Source of the DNA: Diphasiastrum complanatum
Lineage: Eukaryota; Streptophyta; Lycopodiopsida; Lycopodiales; Lycopodiaceae
Reading direction: 5' to 3'
Assembly: GCA_029204225.1 (NCBI GenBank)
Contig: MU832113.1
Span: forward strand, 1 to 64,000
Length of the DNA stretch: 64,000 nt
The notes under the pieces are model-generated. The model was not told the DNA's origin and searched no databases. It was given only the letters and a program-made list of their open reading frames with translations. A program made the position numbers and the translations under genes. The number at the start of each line of letters is the position of its first letter. Within the stretch, counting starts at the first letter, position 1. This document shows positions 21,119-30,683 of the stretch, in pieces.

Positions 21119-24100
21119 AGAATTAGAATTATTATTATTAACGTCTTTTGGTGCCCAGGGGCACATAAGACAAAAGAGAGTACAAAATGTGAGAAGCATT
21201 GTCCGCATAAGGACTTATTTACCAATGAAAAGACAGTAAAACTAAAACTAAAATATCGATCTCTCTGTCTCTAAGAGAAAAAGTATCCAAGCTTGACCAC
21301 CAGCTGGTGAGGGTACAAAGCAAGAGCTTAACCACCTGCTCCGCGGAGGAAACTAGCTACGAGCAAGCTGAAAGTAATGAGTGATGGTAGTAGTGGGTCG
21401 TGATGTAGGCTGGTGGGAGGCGTATGAAGATCTAGTAGCACTGGATCGAGCCGAAACTCTCTGTGTCTTCGATCTTCGGACGGGGACGTCAAAATCCGCA
21501 ACCGAAATATCCACTCTGTCTCGCTTCTGGAAGAACTGAGTAATGTGAGCCTGACTGGAATCCATATCTGAGAGCGTAGGTAGAAGTGAAGCTCGTAAAA
21601 TATACATCTCTCTCAAAAGAAGACCCACACATCTAGCATCTGAATACTCGAGGAAGGAGCTCAACGTGAGGGGAATATTTCGGTATAAACAATGGTATCG
21701 TCCTCTAATCTCATAGTATACTGGGCAGCGAAAGATGAAATGAAACTCATCTTCCACCTCCTGAAGAGAACAAAGCTGACATATCCGCTGCAATCTGGGA
21801 GTGTCTGTGTATCTACCTGTCTCGATAGCAAGCTGATGAGAAGAGACTCGAAGCTGTCCTATACGATATCTCAGACCAAAAGATAGCGTCTGTGTAAGAT
21901 AAACTGGAAGAATAGGCAAGCCCGAAACGTCCAGCCGTAAAAGATGTGTGCCATAATAATGTAGCTTGACCCTATCTGGATCAGGATGTGACCATATAGT
22001 GCGTATGTAGCTCCGGTAAATCTGCTGTCTGATATAAGCATGGGTTCCATTCGGAAGATCAAGTGCGGATAAACCCCAAGTCTGAAGAAGGGCTGAGACA
22101 CTGCGATACCAAGAGTGCTTGGCTCCCTGATCTGCAAGGGTACAAGATGAAGTGAGAGCAGCAACAATGTATCTGGAGGTATCTAGATCTGATACCCTGT
22201 GAAGAAAGGTGATGATCTGAAACATAGCACCAACAACTAATGGAGGAGAAGCAAACTCGGCTAGTATGATATCATGTGGTACTGAGGGCTTAGCCCGAAT
22301 TATCCTACTGAGCATGAGAATCTGGATACGAGTAAGATCTCTCCATGTATCGCGTGATAAATCAGGGCACCAAGTCTCAGCCGAATATAGCACAACTGGG
22401 GAGACAGTAGCAGAAAATAGTAGGCATCTGGTAGCAGGATCCTGCACATAATAAGTAGAGCAAAATCTCTCCATATGCACAAGAGCGGTATGCCCCTTGC
22501 GGAGCCTGGCGGTGGCTGCTGGTCGAAAAGTGAGTAGCGGACCAGAGAAAAGAACTCCCAAATAGGTGTAGGAGGTCACGATCTCAATCGGTAGCCCGTC
22601 ATAATAGAAAATCACATCTCTCATATGCTGTCTGTTGGTGTTAAACACCATAATCTTAGTCTTCTTAAGGTTAACCGTCAATCCCCAACGCTGGCAAAAG
22701 TGATGTAAAGCAGAAAGGTGACTCTGTAAACCAGCTGCAGAGGATGAGAGGAGAACCACATCATCAGCGTACAAGAGAATGGGGATAATAATGTCTGCTA
22801 GGGGACAGCCCTCTCCACCTTCCTCGCGAATAATCCGCTCGAGGTCATCTATATATAGTGCAAAAAGAGTGGGTGATAAGGGGCAACCCTGCTTCACCCC
22901 AATGGTAGAATGTATCTGTGAGGACCAGCCACTACCATCTCTGAAACGTGCCAAGACTCGCTCATATAAAGTAATGATCGCAGCAATAGTATCCTCTGAA
23001 AAGCCAAGTGAAGACAGTCTCTGGAAAAGAAGATGTCGTGGAACAGAGTCAAAAGCTTTGCGAAAATCCACAAAGCAACAGTAAATTCTCTGTTTCCGAT
23101 GTCGAGCCTCCTCAATAATGCATCTCAAAATGAAGATCTGGTCTGAAGTAGAATATCCCGGTCTGAAACCAGCTTGACCCATAGCGTGTAAACCCTCAGT
23201 TTCAGCAAAAGATCCAGTGACTGTCTGTAGTATAGAGCCATATATCTTAGCTAGAGTGTGACCAATCATAATGGTGCGGTAGTTTCCTACATTCATGGGA
23301 TCACCTGCCTTGAGGATGGGGTGAAGGATATTAGTACACCAAGCCGTAGGAAAACCAGAAGTAACAGCTGTGTTAAAAACATGAGCAATGTAAGGGGAGA
23401 TGAGATGTGCTACGGGCTTTAGGAAGTCTACACTTAAGGAGTCATAGTCAGTGGCTTTATTTAGTTTGGCATGTTTAATGGCGTTTTCAACCATGTCAGG
23501 GGTGAAAAGTGAGCAGTGGTCAGGTCTCGGTGAGAGTGAGGTAGGAGGAGAGTCCGTGGTATATAACTCCGTGGCATACTCGATCCAGGATTCGATGGCT
23601 ATGGGGGCCAATGTTGAAGAGTGTCTGGTAAAATGTTTCCAGAAAAAAGAGGAGGAGGGTGAATCTAAAGAGTTGATCATTTTTTGGCAGAGTGATTGTA
23701 GGTACTTGATCTTCTTTGTTCTGGTGGTTCTATGATATTCTTTCTGGCATTGTTTGAGTGTGGCAGGGGAGTGTGACCTGGCATATGTCACATGATTGTG
23801 AAGAGAGCGGCATTCTGCATCATACCATCTGTTGTGAACACTTCTGTGAGATGATGTCGTTTTGGTGGGGAAGGATGAGGAAGCAGCAGCTAAGAGGGAT
23901 GTAGAGAGAAAAGTGGCTTGCTGGTCAATTGGTGCCATGAACGGGAAGTTAGCGAGTAGTTGGGATAAGATTGTGGTGTAATTAGTGAATCCAGATTGGG
24001 TGAAAGGAATACGTTTATGAGTGGGAAGAGAGCAAGAAATTTGCAAAGAAGAGGTTATGTGACCAAGTGACATGTGTAAGAGCGAGTGATCGGAAATGGT

Positions 24101-27100
24101 AGGGGGTGTGATGGAGAAATCAGAAATGTGAGAGATCAAAGCAGGTGATCCAATGAAGTAGTCGACCACACTATGTCCTCCACCATGAGGATAGCATGTA
24201 TATGCTGATGAGGAAGGCCACTGTGTGAGGCCATTCAAAATGGCAAGAGCGTGTGTCTCTGCTAGAGTGATCAACTGCTCCCCGAAAGATGTAGCTGGAG
24301 TGTCTGCATCCTGTGATACCCGGTCTAGCCCCATATCCAAAGGGTAAAGCCTGAGAAGATCCGTAGCTGCATGAAATTCGGTTTGTCTAGAGCTTGTGCG
24401 GGCGTTGAAATCACCTGCTAGTAAAATGGAACCCTGCTGAGAAAAGATAGCAATATCATCTGAGAGAGCCTGAAAAGGGTCCCCGCCAAACTCAGCAAAC
24501 ACTGAGGTCTGTGGAGCAAAATAGCATACAGCTATATAGATGTCCTGAGGTAATCCCAATAGTGAGCCAATAATGTGTAACCAAATATAGCGAGCGTATG
24601 GATCTTGTTTAACCATCTGAGAGAGAGAGAGAGAGAGAACTCACAATCAATCACACAATAGAAAATGGTATTAGGGCAAGTTTCTATAGGCATACATAGA
24701 CCATGTAGTGCCTGTGCATGTGCCCATGCAAGCCTACTGCATTCCTATGCATGTAAGTCATTACTATTGATGTTGTACATCATGCCAATAATTGTCCTAA
24801 ACCATGCAATAGCTCCACATGTCATTAAATGTGTGATTGGGTCCTCACAAGGTTATTAATTACAGTCTGCAAAAATACATGAGAATCGAAGATAGGTACC
24901 TACACGACAGTCAAACTATTGAGGAAGGTTGAACTATTAAAGGAGTATTGAGTGTCGACTATCGACGAATGCTTGAATGTTCGATTCAAACAATTATCAA
25001 ATCGGACATTTGAACCTTCGAACCTTTGCCAACCTCAACTCCAACCTATGCGACTTTGACTCTAATCGACAAACTGTCGACTACCTTGCTGACGTGGTAC
25101 CACTCTAAATAAGCTAGTCACCTATACTAGCTAGTTACTGCATTGTGCAACTGTTTTGACAATGACAGGAGCCACGATCACCACCTGTCTAAATAGCGAC
25201 AGCCATGATCCAGGTAAATCTCAGACAACATAAGCTCAACGTCTTTATGCATTTGTATATATGTCTATAATAATCAAATAGTCAATATACATATCAAGCA
25301 CTAGATGATCAATCCATCAGCGAACATTCGGAATTTGATAATCATTGTAATTAAGCAGCAAGTACAGTGTAGATGTCACTACATCAATTAGATTTAAACT
25401 GAGAGTCAAAATAAGCTATCAACTGATCTTCGAATCATCGAAGCTGTTATAGAACTACGAGCTAGTTTCAAGCACGCGGTACTACCGCAATTGTCTTGTG
25501 CTTGTCATTTCTTGTGATTGTCTGATGTTGCTCTCTTACATATATGTCTGAACTGCTCAACTAACAGTCATTAGACTTTGTGTTTGTCTACGTAATCGAC
25601 CCTATCGATTCAGATGACTTTGAAGTCAAAATCAAGTAGAATCATCGAGTCATTTGACTCACCATCCTAATTCGATTCGATAGCGTAGCACATGCACCAA
25701 GGGATTCATTCCACTCAAATTTTCCCAACATGGTCTCAAAGCTTCTTTAAGTTATCTGATACTTTGTATAGATTCACTTTTATTCTGCTACTAATCAAGC
25801 TCTGAATACTTCTGTTCACATCAATAAAGGATTACTTTGGCATTATAGACTTGGTCATTTAAATCATGCTATCGTACTTGATCTCGACCATCCAGATAGG
25901 AAAGTCGAACTCCTTGTCTGCCAGGATTGCATTATCGGACAGCCGGCTAGCTAAAGATTTGTTAGACATTGTACATACAGACATATGTGGCCCAATTTTT
26001 AACTTTTTTATTGAAAGGTACCAGATTTTTCATTACCTTTATTGATGAATATTCTAGAATAACAACTGTATATTCATCAAGCATAAATCAAAGGCATTCA
26101 ACCTCTTCAGAACATTAGAACCGTACCTTAGACGAATCAGCCAAGTGCATGCTTGCTCACGCATCACTACCTAAGCACTTCTGGGCTGAAGTTGTTTCCA
26201 CTACAGCTTACATCTAGAACAGATGTTCGACTAAAGGCCTCTTAGGTAGGCTGTGTGGTAGGATTAGGATCCATTTACAAAAGCAAGAGAGGTGAATTAA
26301 GAAAGAGTGATATGATAAAGATCAAAAGAAACTCAAGGAAGGTAGATACAAGTTGCTGTCTCTTCACAAACCAAATGGTAGTGTCCATGGCTGCCAAAAG
26401 GAATAAGAGAAAGCAACAAGAAGACAGATGCACCACCACCTCCACCTCTTCTGCTCCAGTTGCAGTATCACCTGTGTCAATTCTAATGACATAAGGTGGA
26501 ACTGCAATCTATAATACGGGAGATGAAACAATCAGGGCTTGTTCCTTGTTCCAACTAGGTTGATTCCTCTTTTTCCTTTTGTTCACAACACCTTTTGTCA
26601 GATTAGTGAGTGGAGCTACAACCTTGGCAATAAATTTTCAATAGAAAACTGTAAATCCGAGAAATGATTTGACTTGTCTAATAGTTTTCAGAATTGGCCC
26701 ATCAACAACCAACTTGATTTTATCTCGTCAATTTTGATCCCATGAGCAATTGTCTTATGATCTAGGTAAACCAACTCATGCTCAAAGAATTCACATTTGA
26801 TTCTTTAGTGTAGAGTAACTCCTAAAGGAGTTTCATCAAGGCAGTTTTGATATGTTCTACATGTTCCTTGAAGGTTCTATTGTATACAAGAATATCATCA
26901 AAAAACACTACCCCAAATATGGACGAAATAAATCATTCATCATTCGTTGTAACGTTGTTGGAGCGTTTTTGTTAACCCAAATTTCAAACTAAGAACTCGT
27001 AATGACCAAATCTTGTATGAAATCCAGTTTTCTACACATATTCCAACTTAATTCTTATTTGATGGTACCCTATTCTAAGATCAATATTAGTCAAGTATTT

Positions 27101-30100
27101 GTCCTCACCTAAGCAATCTATCAGGTCATCCATCCTAGGTAAAGGATATTTATTTTTAATAGTTACTTTATTGCATCCCTTGTAATCAACACATCCAAAA
27201 ACCTCCATCCTTCTTCGCTTTTAAAAGAACAGGGGCGCTCCATGGTGATTGGGTTGGATATGTCCCATCCTCAAATAGTTTTCTATTTGATTTGTAATTT
27301 CGATCTCCTCCTTTTGAAGAAACCTATAAGGTTGTCTAGAGATAGTGCTAAACCAAGAGGTAGTTCATTTGGAAAGACATCATGAAATTCACTTCTGATA
27401 TGATATTTCATTGTTTGTTCATGATCTACATTTATATAAATTTTAGAAAATTCCAAAATAGGTTTTTCCAACATAGAGAAAACTTCATACTATGAATCAT
27501 CAAATGCCTCCATTATATTAACATTAGAAATCATATTTGACGGATGAATAAAATTACTTCCAAAAAATGTAGCCACTTTATCACCCTCCTTGAAAGTGAG
27601 AGCATGCTTCTTAAAATCAATTGTCAGGCGATTTACTAAATAGCCACTCGTAACCAAAAATTAAATTTCAGTTTTGTCCACGATCCCTTTATAGTTCTGA
27701 AGAATCAAATCACCAAAAAACCATGAAAATCATCAACTTTTCAGCGCGTTTTCGGCCTTGCATGGCCTCTACAGCTCGTTCCTTCTGCTCATACTAAAAA
27801 GACAGCTTCAGATGATGTTGAAGAACACGCATGCAAAATTTACAAGCAATCAACCTATTCTGTCCTTTGAAAACATGAAAAAACCTTTAAACAATATTCT
27901 TTTTTTATTTTCGGGTTTTTCCACATGTTTGGACACATAGTTCCCTCATGCAAGCACCCACTGATCTTCTAAACCTTAAATCCACCTGAACCAGCCTTTT
28001 ACAGTTCTGATTTTGCTATGACATAGCTCTTGCAATCCATTTCTAGCCAAAAATAAGCTTTTTTTTTACTTAGTCTAGAAGCTAAAATCAAAACAATGTC
28101 AAAACAAATCTATGCTGTATTTGAATGTACTTTTGTATGGGAGCTTGATAAAGTGAAAATAACTTGTACCCCCAAACTCGAGCTACTAGTTTTGGATCAG
28201 TGATTAATGTCCTGAGGGCCTACATGCTGTGAGAGATTCCAGCTAGTATGGAGACAGTCTTGTATTGTATTTTCTCTTGTACTTTGCTATCCATTTCATT
28301 AAAGTCTGAGCTTCTTGTGTGCTTTCTCCTTTACTCATGTGAGTTCTTCCATTCTGGTTGTGGAAGCTAGTAAGAGCTTGTCATCTCCATCAATATTTCT
28401 CTATCCATCATGTTTTTTAAAGCTTGATCCAATTAGTTTATGTATGCTGAAATTAAAAATCAATTAAGCTGCCACACTTTTTGCGTCTCAAAGGATGGAC
28501 TAAATCTTGCGTGTGAATTTGTCATGCACTGTGCAATGCATCCAAACATTCTGGTTAACCAGCAGAAAGAGATGTTTGTGTTGATATATGTGATAGAATT
28601 TCATTTGGGTTTTCATCCAAGCTACATTCTTCTATATAAGCTTTTTTTGTTCACTCGATCATGGATGTTCTGTTGTCTTGGACTCTTCTTACTTTCCTGC
28701 TGATTTTTTCCTGGCTATGAAAACAGAAAGAGTGGTTAGTGATCTTGTGATCTGTTTGCCATTTATCAATTGGGTCGGTTTGGGACTGGATTTGTGATCT
28801 TTGGAAAGCTTTGAACTCATTTCTGGAATTTTTAAACATTGAGACTTAAAATTTAGTTGGTGTTTGTGGTGTCAAGTTTGTATATTTTCTTCTTCTGAAA
28901 CATTATTTGTGCACAGATTGCTATAAGTACTGATGATGTTTATAAGACTGCTGAGGCAATTCGCATATCGGGTGGGAAAATAACTCGAGAGCCTGGCCCT
29001 TTGCCAGGAATTAATACTAAAATTACAGCTTGCTTGGATCCAGATGGTTGGAAAACGGTATGATGTTCACATTATTCCCAGTCAGCAAAGTCTAGTCAGC
29101 TTGCCAAGTTGTACCTTCAAAAATATAGTCATGCTTTTACCTGCATGGATTTCACAGTAGAGTTTTAGGGGTTATGTGATATGCTCCATCGATGAGAGTC
29201 TCTTTCTCTCCTTCTCTTTCATATGGTTGATTCCTCTTAAGAGCTCTCAAATTGATTGATTTAAATAATTCTCATATAGCTTAAAACATGGAGCTAAAAT
29301 CTTGTTCTACCATGTCCATTTTTACAGAGCAAGAATTGGGTTGAATGCCATGCTCACTTTCGACAGGAGAATGTCGTAAGAATACGTGCAATAGAATCTG
29401 AGCTGAAAACATGTAGAAATCCTTGCGGAATTACTGCCAACTCTTTTAAGGTGTAACTGATTGTAAATGATAGGATAGTACAAAAAGGGGAAGCAGGAAA
29501 TGCAGAAAATCATGGATGGAAATGAAAAGGTGGCAGCTTGGGTTGTAAAGAAAAATCTGTCAATGGTTGAAAAGTGGCTAAGAAAAATCATGTTGTGGCT
29601 AAAAGTGAACTCAAATAAAGAGCCCCCTTAAGTAAACAACTCTCCCTCAAAAATTAGAGATCGAATGTGGCCGGAGGTCATCTCATTGTGGCCTGTCATG
29701 TAGGCCTGCCACATGGCAAACCATGTAGGCTTGGGGTTTGCCATGCGGCAAGCCACATAAGCCTACCATAGGCTTTGTGTAGCAGGCCACATATGCATGT
29801 CATATCCCTGCTATCTGCCAAGCTTGTCGTAGGCTGCCACATGGCAAGCCACGTAGGTTGAACACATGGCACAAAGGTTGTACAATCCATCAATTGGTTA
29901 CTCTGGAGTCGATTTTCGAGAAATGCAATAGTCTATGCAAAAGTGTTCCATTTACCATATTACTGCCTCCACTCTGATTTTATGATTTAGGGTTTTTACA
30001 TAATGAAAAGTCTTAACCATTAGGGTTTCCACATGCAATGAAATGATCAATTAATCAACTATACAACTTCACAACTAATAGTGATTAATAAGTATACAGG

Positions 30101-30376
30101 GCCTAGGCTACACAAACTTGAAATTTTTCATGCATTTACCAGTTTTATACATAAATTTGACTCAGAAATTTATACTTGTTTTCACATTGAACCATCAACA
30201 AACGTGTTTGGCAAATGCGTAAGATTGTATTGGCTTAATCCCCTGATGGATTAACCAGGATTTGTTGATCAAGTACATTTATAGTAATTTTTATGGTTTG
30301 TAATCTAATATCTCATCATGGGCTTTCTTTGCAGGTTTTTGTTGATAATCAAGATTTCTTGCGGGAGCTTGAGTGA
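16409..30376 (+). CDS. GLX1: Glyoxalase I (lactoylglutathione lyase), two-domain, probable plastid form; 9 exons, 365 aa
   Basis: Converts the methylglyoxal-glutathione hemithioacetal to S-lactoylglutathione. Exons: 16409-16580, 18234-18417, 18786-18910, 19121-19185, 19613-19825, 19977-20024, 20214-20321, 28917-29057, 30335-30376. They sum to 1098 nt, all introns are GT-AG and the frame closes at TGA 30374-30376. Residues 1-75 are Ser/Arg/Gln-rich without acidic residues, like a transit peptide. Residues 100-230 and 233-365 are tandem glyoxalase domains. The four metal ligands are visible in domain 1: His106 (MLHVVYRV), Glu157 (VVELTY), His175 (FGHFGIAV), Glu223 (GYKFEL). In domain 2 the equivalents are Gln236, Glu287 and Gln305, and the last is lost, so only domain 1 should be active, as in other long plant forms. 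Either ATG 16409 or 16427 could start. Intron 7 (8.6 kb) is swollen by transposons. Confidence 0.93.
16581..18233 (+). other. GLX1 intron 1
   Basis: 1653 bp, T-rich on the plus strand as plant introns usually are. I see no transposon or other gene in it. Confidence 0.7.
18234..18417 (+). CDS. GLX1: GLX1 exon 2
   Basis: The acceptor ttgcag ends at 18233 and the donor gtatga starts at 18418. It codes residues 58-119, from [12 protein letters not shown] to [18 protein letters not shown], including metal ligand His106. Confidence 0.9.
18690..18780 (+). pseudogene. Partial tandem copy of GLX1 exon 3 inside intron 2
   Basis: A 96-bp unit is repeated: ctattgcag plus 18690-18776 matches ctagtgcag plus 18786-18872. 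The copy keeps an acceptor AG at 18689 and reads in frame with exon 2, matching the true exon for about 28 codons (with K for E and W for L changes). It has no donor and ends in TAG 18778-18780. If its acceptor were used the transcript would be cut off, a possible poison acceptor. Confidence 0.85.
18786..18910 (+). CDS. GLX1: GLX1 exon 3
   Basis: The acceptor tagtgcag ends at 18785 and the donor gtaagt starts at 18911. It codes residues 119-160 ([20 protein letters not shown] ... FVVELTY) with metal ligand Glu157. It is chosen over the upstream partial copy because only this one has a donor and the full motif. Confidence 0.93.
19121..19185 (+). CDS. GLX1: GLX1 exon 4
   Basis: The acceptor gcag ends at 19120 and the donor gtaagt starts at 19186. 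It codes residues 161-182 ([20 protein letters not shown]), with metal ligand His175. Confidence 0.93.
19613..19825 (+). CDS. GLX1: GLX1 exon 5
   Basis: The acceptor ttcag ends at 19612 and the donor gtgagt starts at 19826. It codes residues 183-253, ending domain 1 (Glu223 in DPDGYKFEL) and starting domain 2 ([20 protein letters not shown]). Confidence 0.93.
19977..20024 (+). CDS. GLX1: GLX1 exon 6
   Basis: The acceptor gtcaag ends at 19976 and the donor gtaatt starts at 20025. It codes residues 254-269 ([16 protein letters not shown]). Confidence 0.9.
20214..20321 (+). CDS. GLX1: GLX1 exon 7
   Basis: The acceptor tttgcag ends at 20213 and the donor gtaagg starts at 20322. It codes residues 270-305 (YTIAIIGYG ... 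[20 protein letters not shown]). Confidence 0.93.
21080..21116. repeat. (GA)n at the 3' end of the LINE
   Basis: About 18 GA units. With the matching (GA)n at 24619-24637 it brackets the LINE, so the element probably landed in a GA microsatellite and the target duplication is made of GA repeats. Confidence 0.7.
21117..24615 (-). mobile_element. LINE (non-LTR retrotransposon), 5'-truncated, long open frame
   Basis: Endonuclease-RT element on the minus strand, flanked on both sides by GA repeats. The 3' end on minus is a short AT-rich tail (taataataattctaattctaattc) rather than plain poly-A. The 5' end lies within the endonuclease domain, as expected from incomplete reverse transcription. Confidence 0.85.
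21353..24616 (-). CDS. LINE endonuclease-reverse transcriptase ORF, 1087 codons, N-terminally truncated
   Basis: An open minus-strand frame without a stop. Residues 1-180 are the C-terminal part of an exonuclease-endonuclease-phosphatase domain (GDFNAR at 68-73, [16 protein letters not shown]). Residues about 420-680 are a reverse transcriptase ([56 protein letters not shown] at about 615-618). Residues about 942-970 hold a C-x2-C ... H ... C motif ([20 protein letters not shown]) like the C-terminal zinc region of many LINEs. The first ATG lies at the truncation border and may not be the native start. The intact frame indicates recent insertion. The RT wording differs from the common angiosperm L1 pattern. 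Confidence 0.88.
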   Translation of the reverse strand: MVKQDPYARYIWLHIIGSLLGLPQDIYIAVCYFAPQTSVFAEFGGDPFQALSDDIAIFSQQGSILLAGDFNARTSSRQTEFHAATDLLRLYPLDMGLDRVSQDADTPATSFGEQLITLAETHALAILNGLTQWPSSSAYTCYPHGGGHSVVDYFIGSPALISHISDFSITPPTISDHSLLHMSLGHITSSLQISCSLPTHKRIPFTQSGFTNYTTILSQLLANFPFMAPIDQQATFLSTSLLAAASSSFPTKTTSSHRSVHNRWYDAECRSLHNHVTYARSHSPATLKQCQKEYHRTTRTKKIKYLQSLCQKMINSLDSPSSSFFWKHFTRHSSTLAPIAIESWIEYATELYTTDSPPTSLSPRPDHCSLFTPDMVENAIKHAKLNKATDYDSLSVDFLKPVAHLISPYIAHVFNTAVTSGFPTAWCTNILHPILKAGDPMNVGNYRTIMIGHTLAKIYGSILQTVTGSFAETEGLHAMGQAGFRPGYSTSDQIFILRCIIEEARHRKQRIYCCFVDFRKAFDSVPRHLLFQRLSSLGFSEDTIAAIITLYERVLARFRDGSGWSSQIHSTIGVKQGCPLSPTLFALYIDDLERIIREEGGEGCPLADIIIPILLYADDVVLLSSSAAGLQSHLSALHHFCQRWGLTVNLKKTKIMVFNTNRQHMRDVIFYYDGLPIEIVTSYTYLGVLFSGPLLTFRPAATARLRKGHTALVHMERFCSTYYVQDPATRCLLFSATVSPVVLYSAETWCPDLSRDTWRDLTRIQILMLSRIIRAKPSVPHDIILAEFASPPLVVGAMFQIITFLHRVSDLDTSRYIVAALTSSCTLADQGAKHSWYRSVSALLQTWGLSALDLPNGTHAYIRQQIYRSYIRTIWSHPDPDRVKLHYYGTHLLRLDVSGLPILPVYLTQTLSFGLRYRIGQLRVSSHQLAIETGRYTDTPRLQRICQLCSLQEVEDEFHFIFRCPVYYEIRGRYHCLYRNIPLTLSSFLEYSDARCVGLLLREMYILRASLLPTLSDMDSSQAHITQFFQKRDRVDISVADFDVPVRRSKTQRVSARSSATRSSYASHQPTSRPTTTITHYFQLARS
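24619..24637. repeat. (GA)n at the 5' border of the LINE
   Basis: Nine to ten GA units directly at the truncation border. Partner of 21080-21116. Confidence 0.7.
25731..25742 (+). promoter_or_regulatory. Primer binding site of a copia remnant, LTR end at 25730
   Basis: TGGTCTCAAAGC follows tttcccaaca. This resembles the Met-tRNA type TGGTATCAGAGC with changes. The start of the LTR is not resolved. Confidence 0.45.
25800..26245 (+). pseudogene. Copia remnant: pre-integrase and integrase pieces
   Basis: Several frames with stops show [10 protein letters not shown] ... [11 protein letters not shown] (pre-integrase zinc motif), then [12 protein letters not shown], then [23 protein letters not shown] from the end of the integrase. 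Much is deleted between the pieces. It lies downstream of the LTR/primer site at 25730 on the same strand and belongs to that element. Confidence 0.7.
26510..27480 (-). pseudogene. Gypsy-3 polyprotein remnant (RT region)
   Basis: Minus-strand frames with many stops show an [10 protein letters not shown] stretch (27400), the RT start (about 27250), the region around the catalytic aspartates (about 26900) and the RT thumb with [11 protein letters not shown] and APLTNLTKG (26690-26590). These follow gypsy pol order. Old and inactive, inside GLX1 intron 7. Confidence 0.7.
28917..29057 (+). CDS. GLX1: GLX1 exon 8
   Basis: The acceptor gcacag ends at 28916 and the donor gtatga starts at 29058. It codes residues 306-352 ([16 protein letters not shown] ... 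[12 protein letters not shown]). It lies 8.6 kb from exon 7, but the frame and family order are intact. Confidence 0.93.
29640..29890. repeat. Imperfect tandem motif in GLX1 intron 8
   Basis: The words ccacatggcaagccacgtagg and variants occur about six times in both orientations in 250 bp. Function unknown. Confidence 0.55.
30335..30376 (+). CDS. GLX1: GLX1 exon 9 and stop
   Basis: The acceptor tttgcag ends at 30334. It codes [13 protein letters not shown], then TGA. This matches the usual C-terminus of the family. Confidence 0.93.
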   Translation, partial: VFVDNQDFLRELE

Positions 30377-30683
30377 AATTTTTGGTACCTTACTTAGCCT
30401 TAAGGCTTCAGGATTTGAATCCTTTACATTCTGTACCACCTGCTGAAGTTAGGCACAGTGCTGCTGTAATCTGATCTGATGGAACAGTGCTCTCTTTTAA
30501 GGTCCAGCCTCTCAAATCAGCCACTCTGTTGTATGGGCGCTCATCTTCATGTCAATATGGAGCTGTAGCATTAACTTGTATACAATAACTATGAGTATGT
30601 ACTACAAACTTATGAAGCTTGAATCCTTTATCGGATTACAAGAAGCTGTGCAAATTTATTCCTTCTTAATTTCGTACAATAAA
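30377..30683 (+). terminator. GLX1: GLX1 3' UTR with AATAAA signal
   Basis: An AATAAA lies at 30678-30683. Upstream TTTGTA-like and TGTA-rich elements are present. The cleavage point cannot be read from sequence. Confidence 0.4.

Larger units (their letters stand above)
20322..28916 (+). other. GLX1 intron 7, transposon-filled
   Basis: An 8595-bp intron. It contains a LINE (21117-24615, minus), a copia remnant with LTR end and primer site (about 25730-26245, plus) and a gypsy remnant (26510-27480, minus). The remaining 20322-21079, 24640-25700 and 27480-28916 show no gene. Confidence 0.8.
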
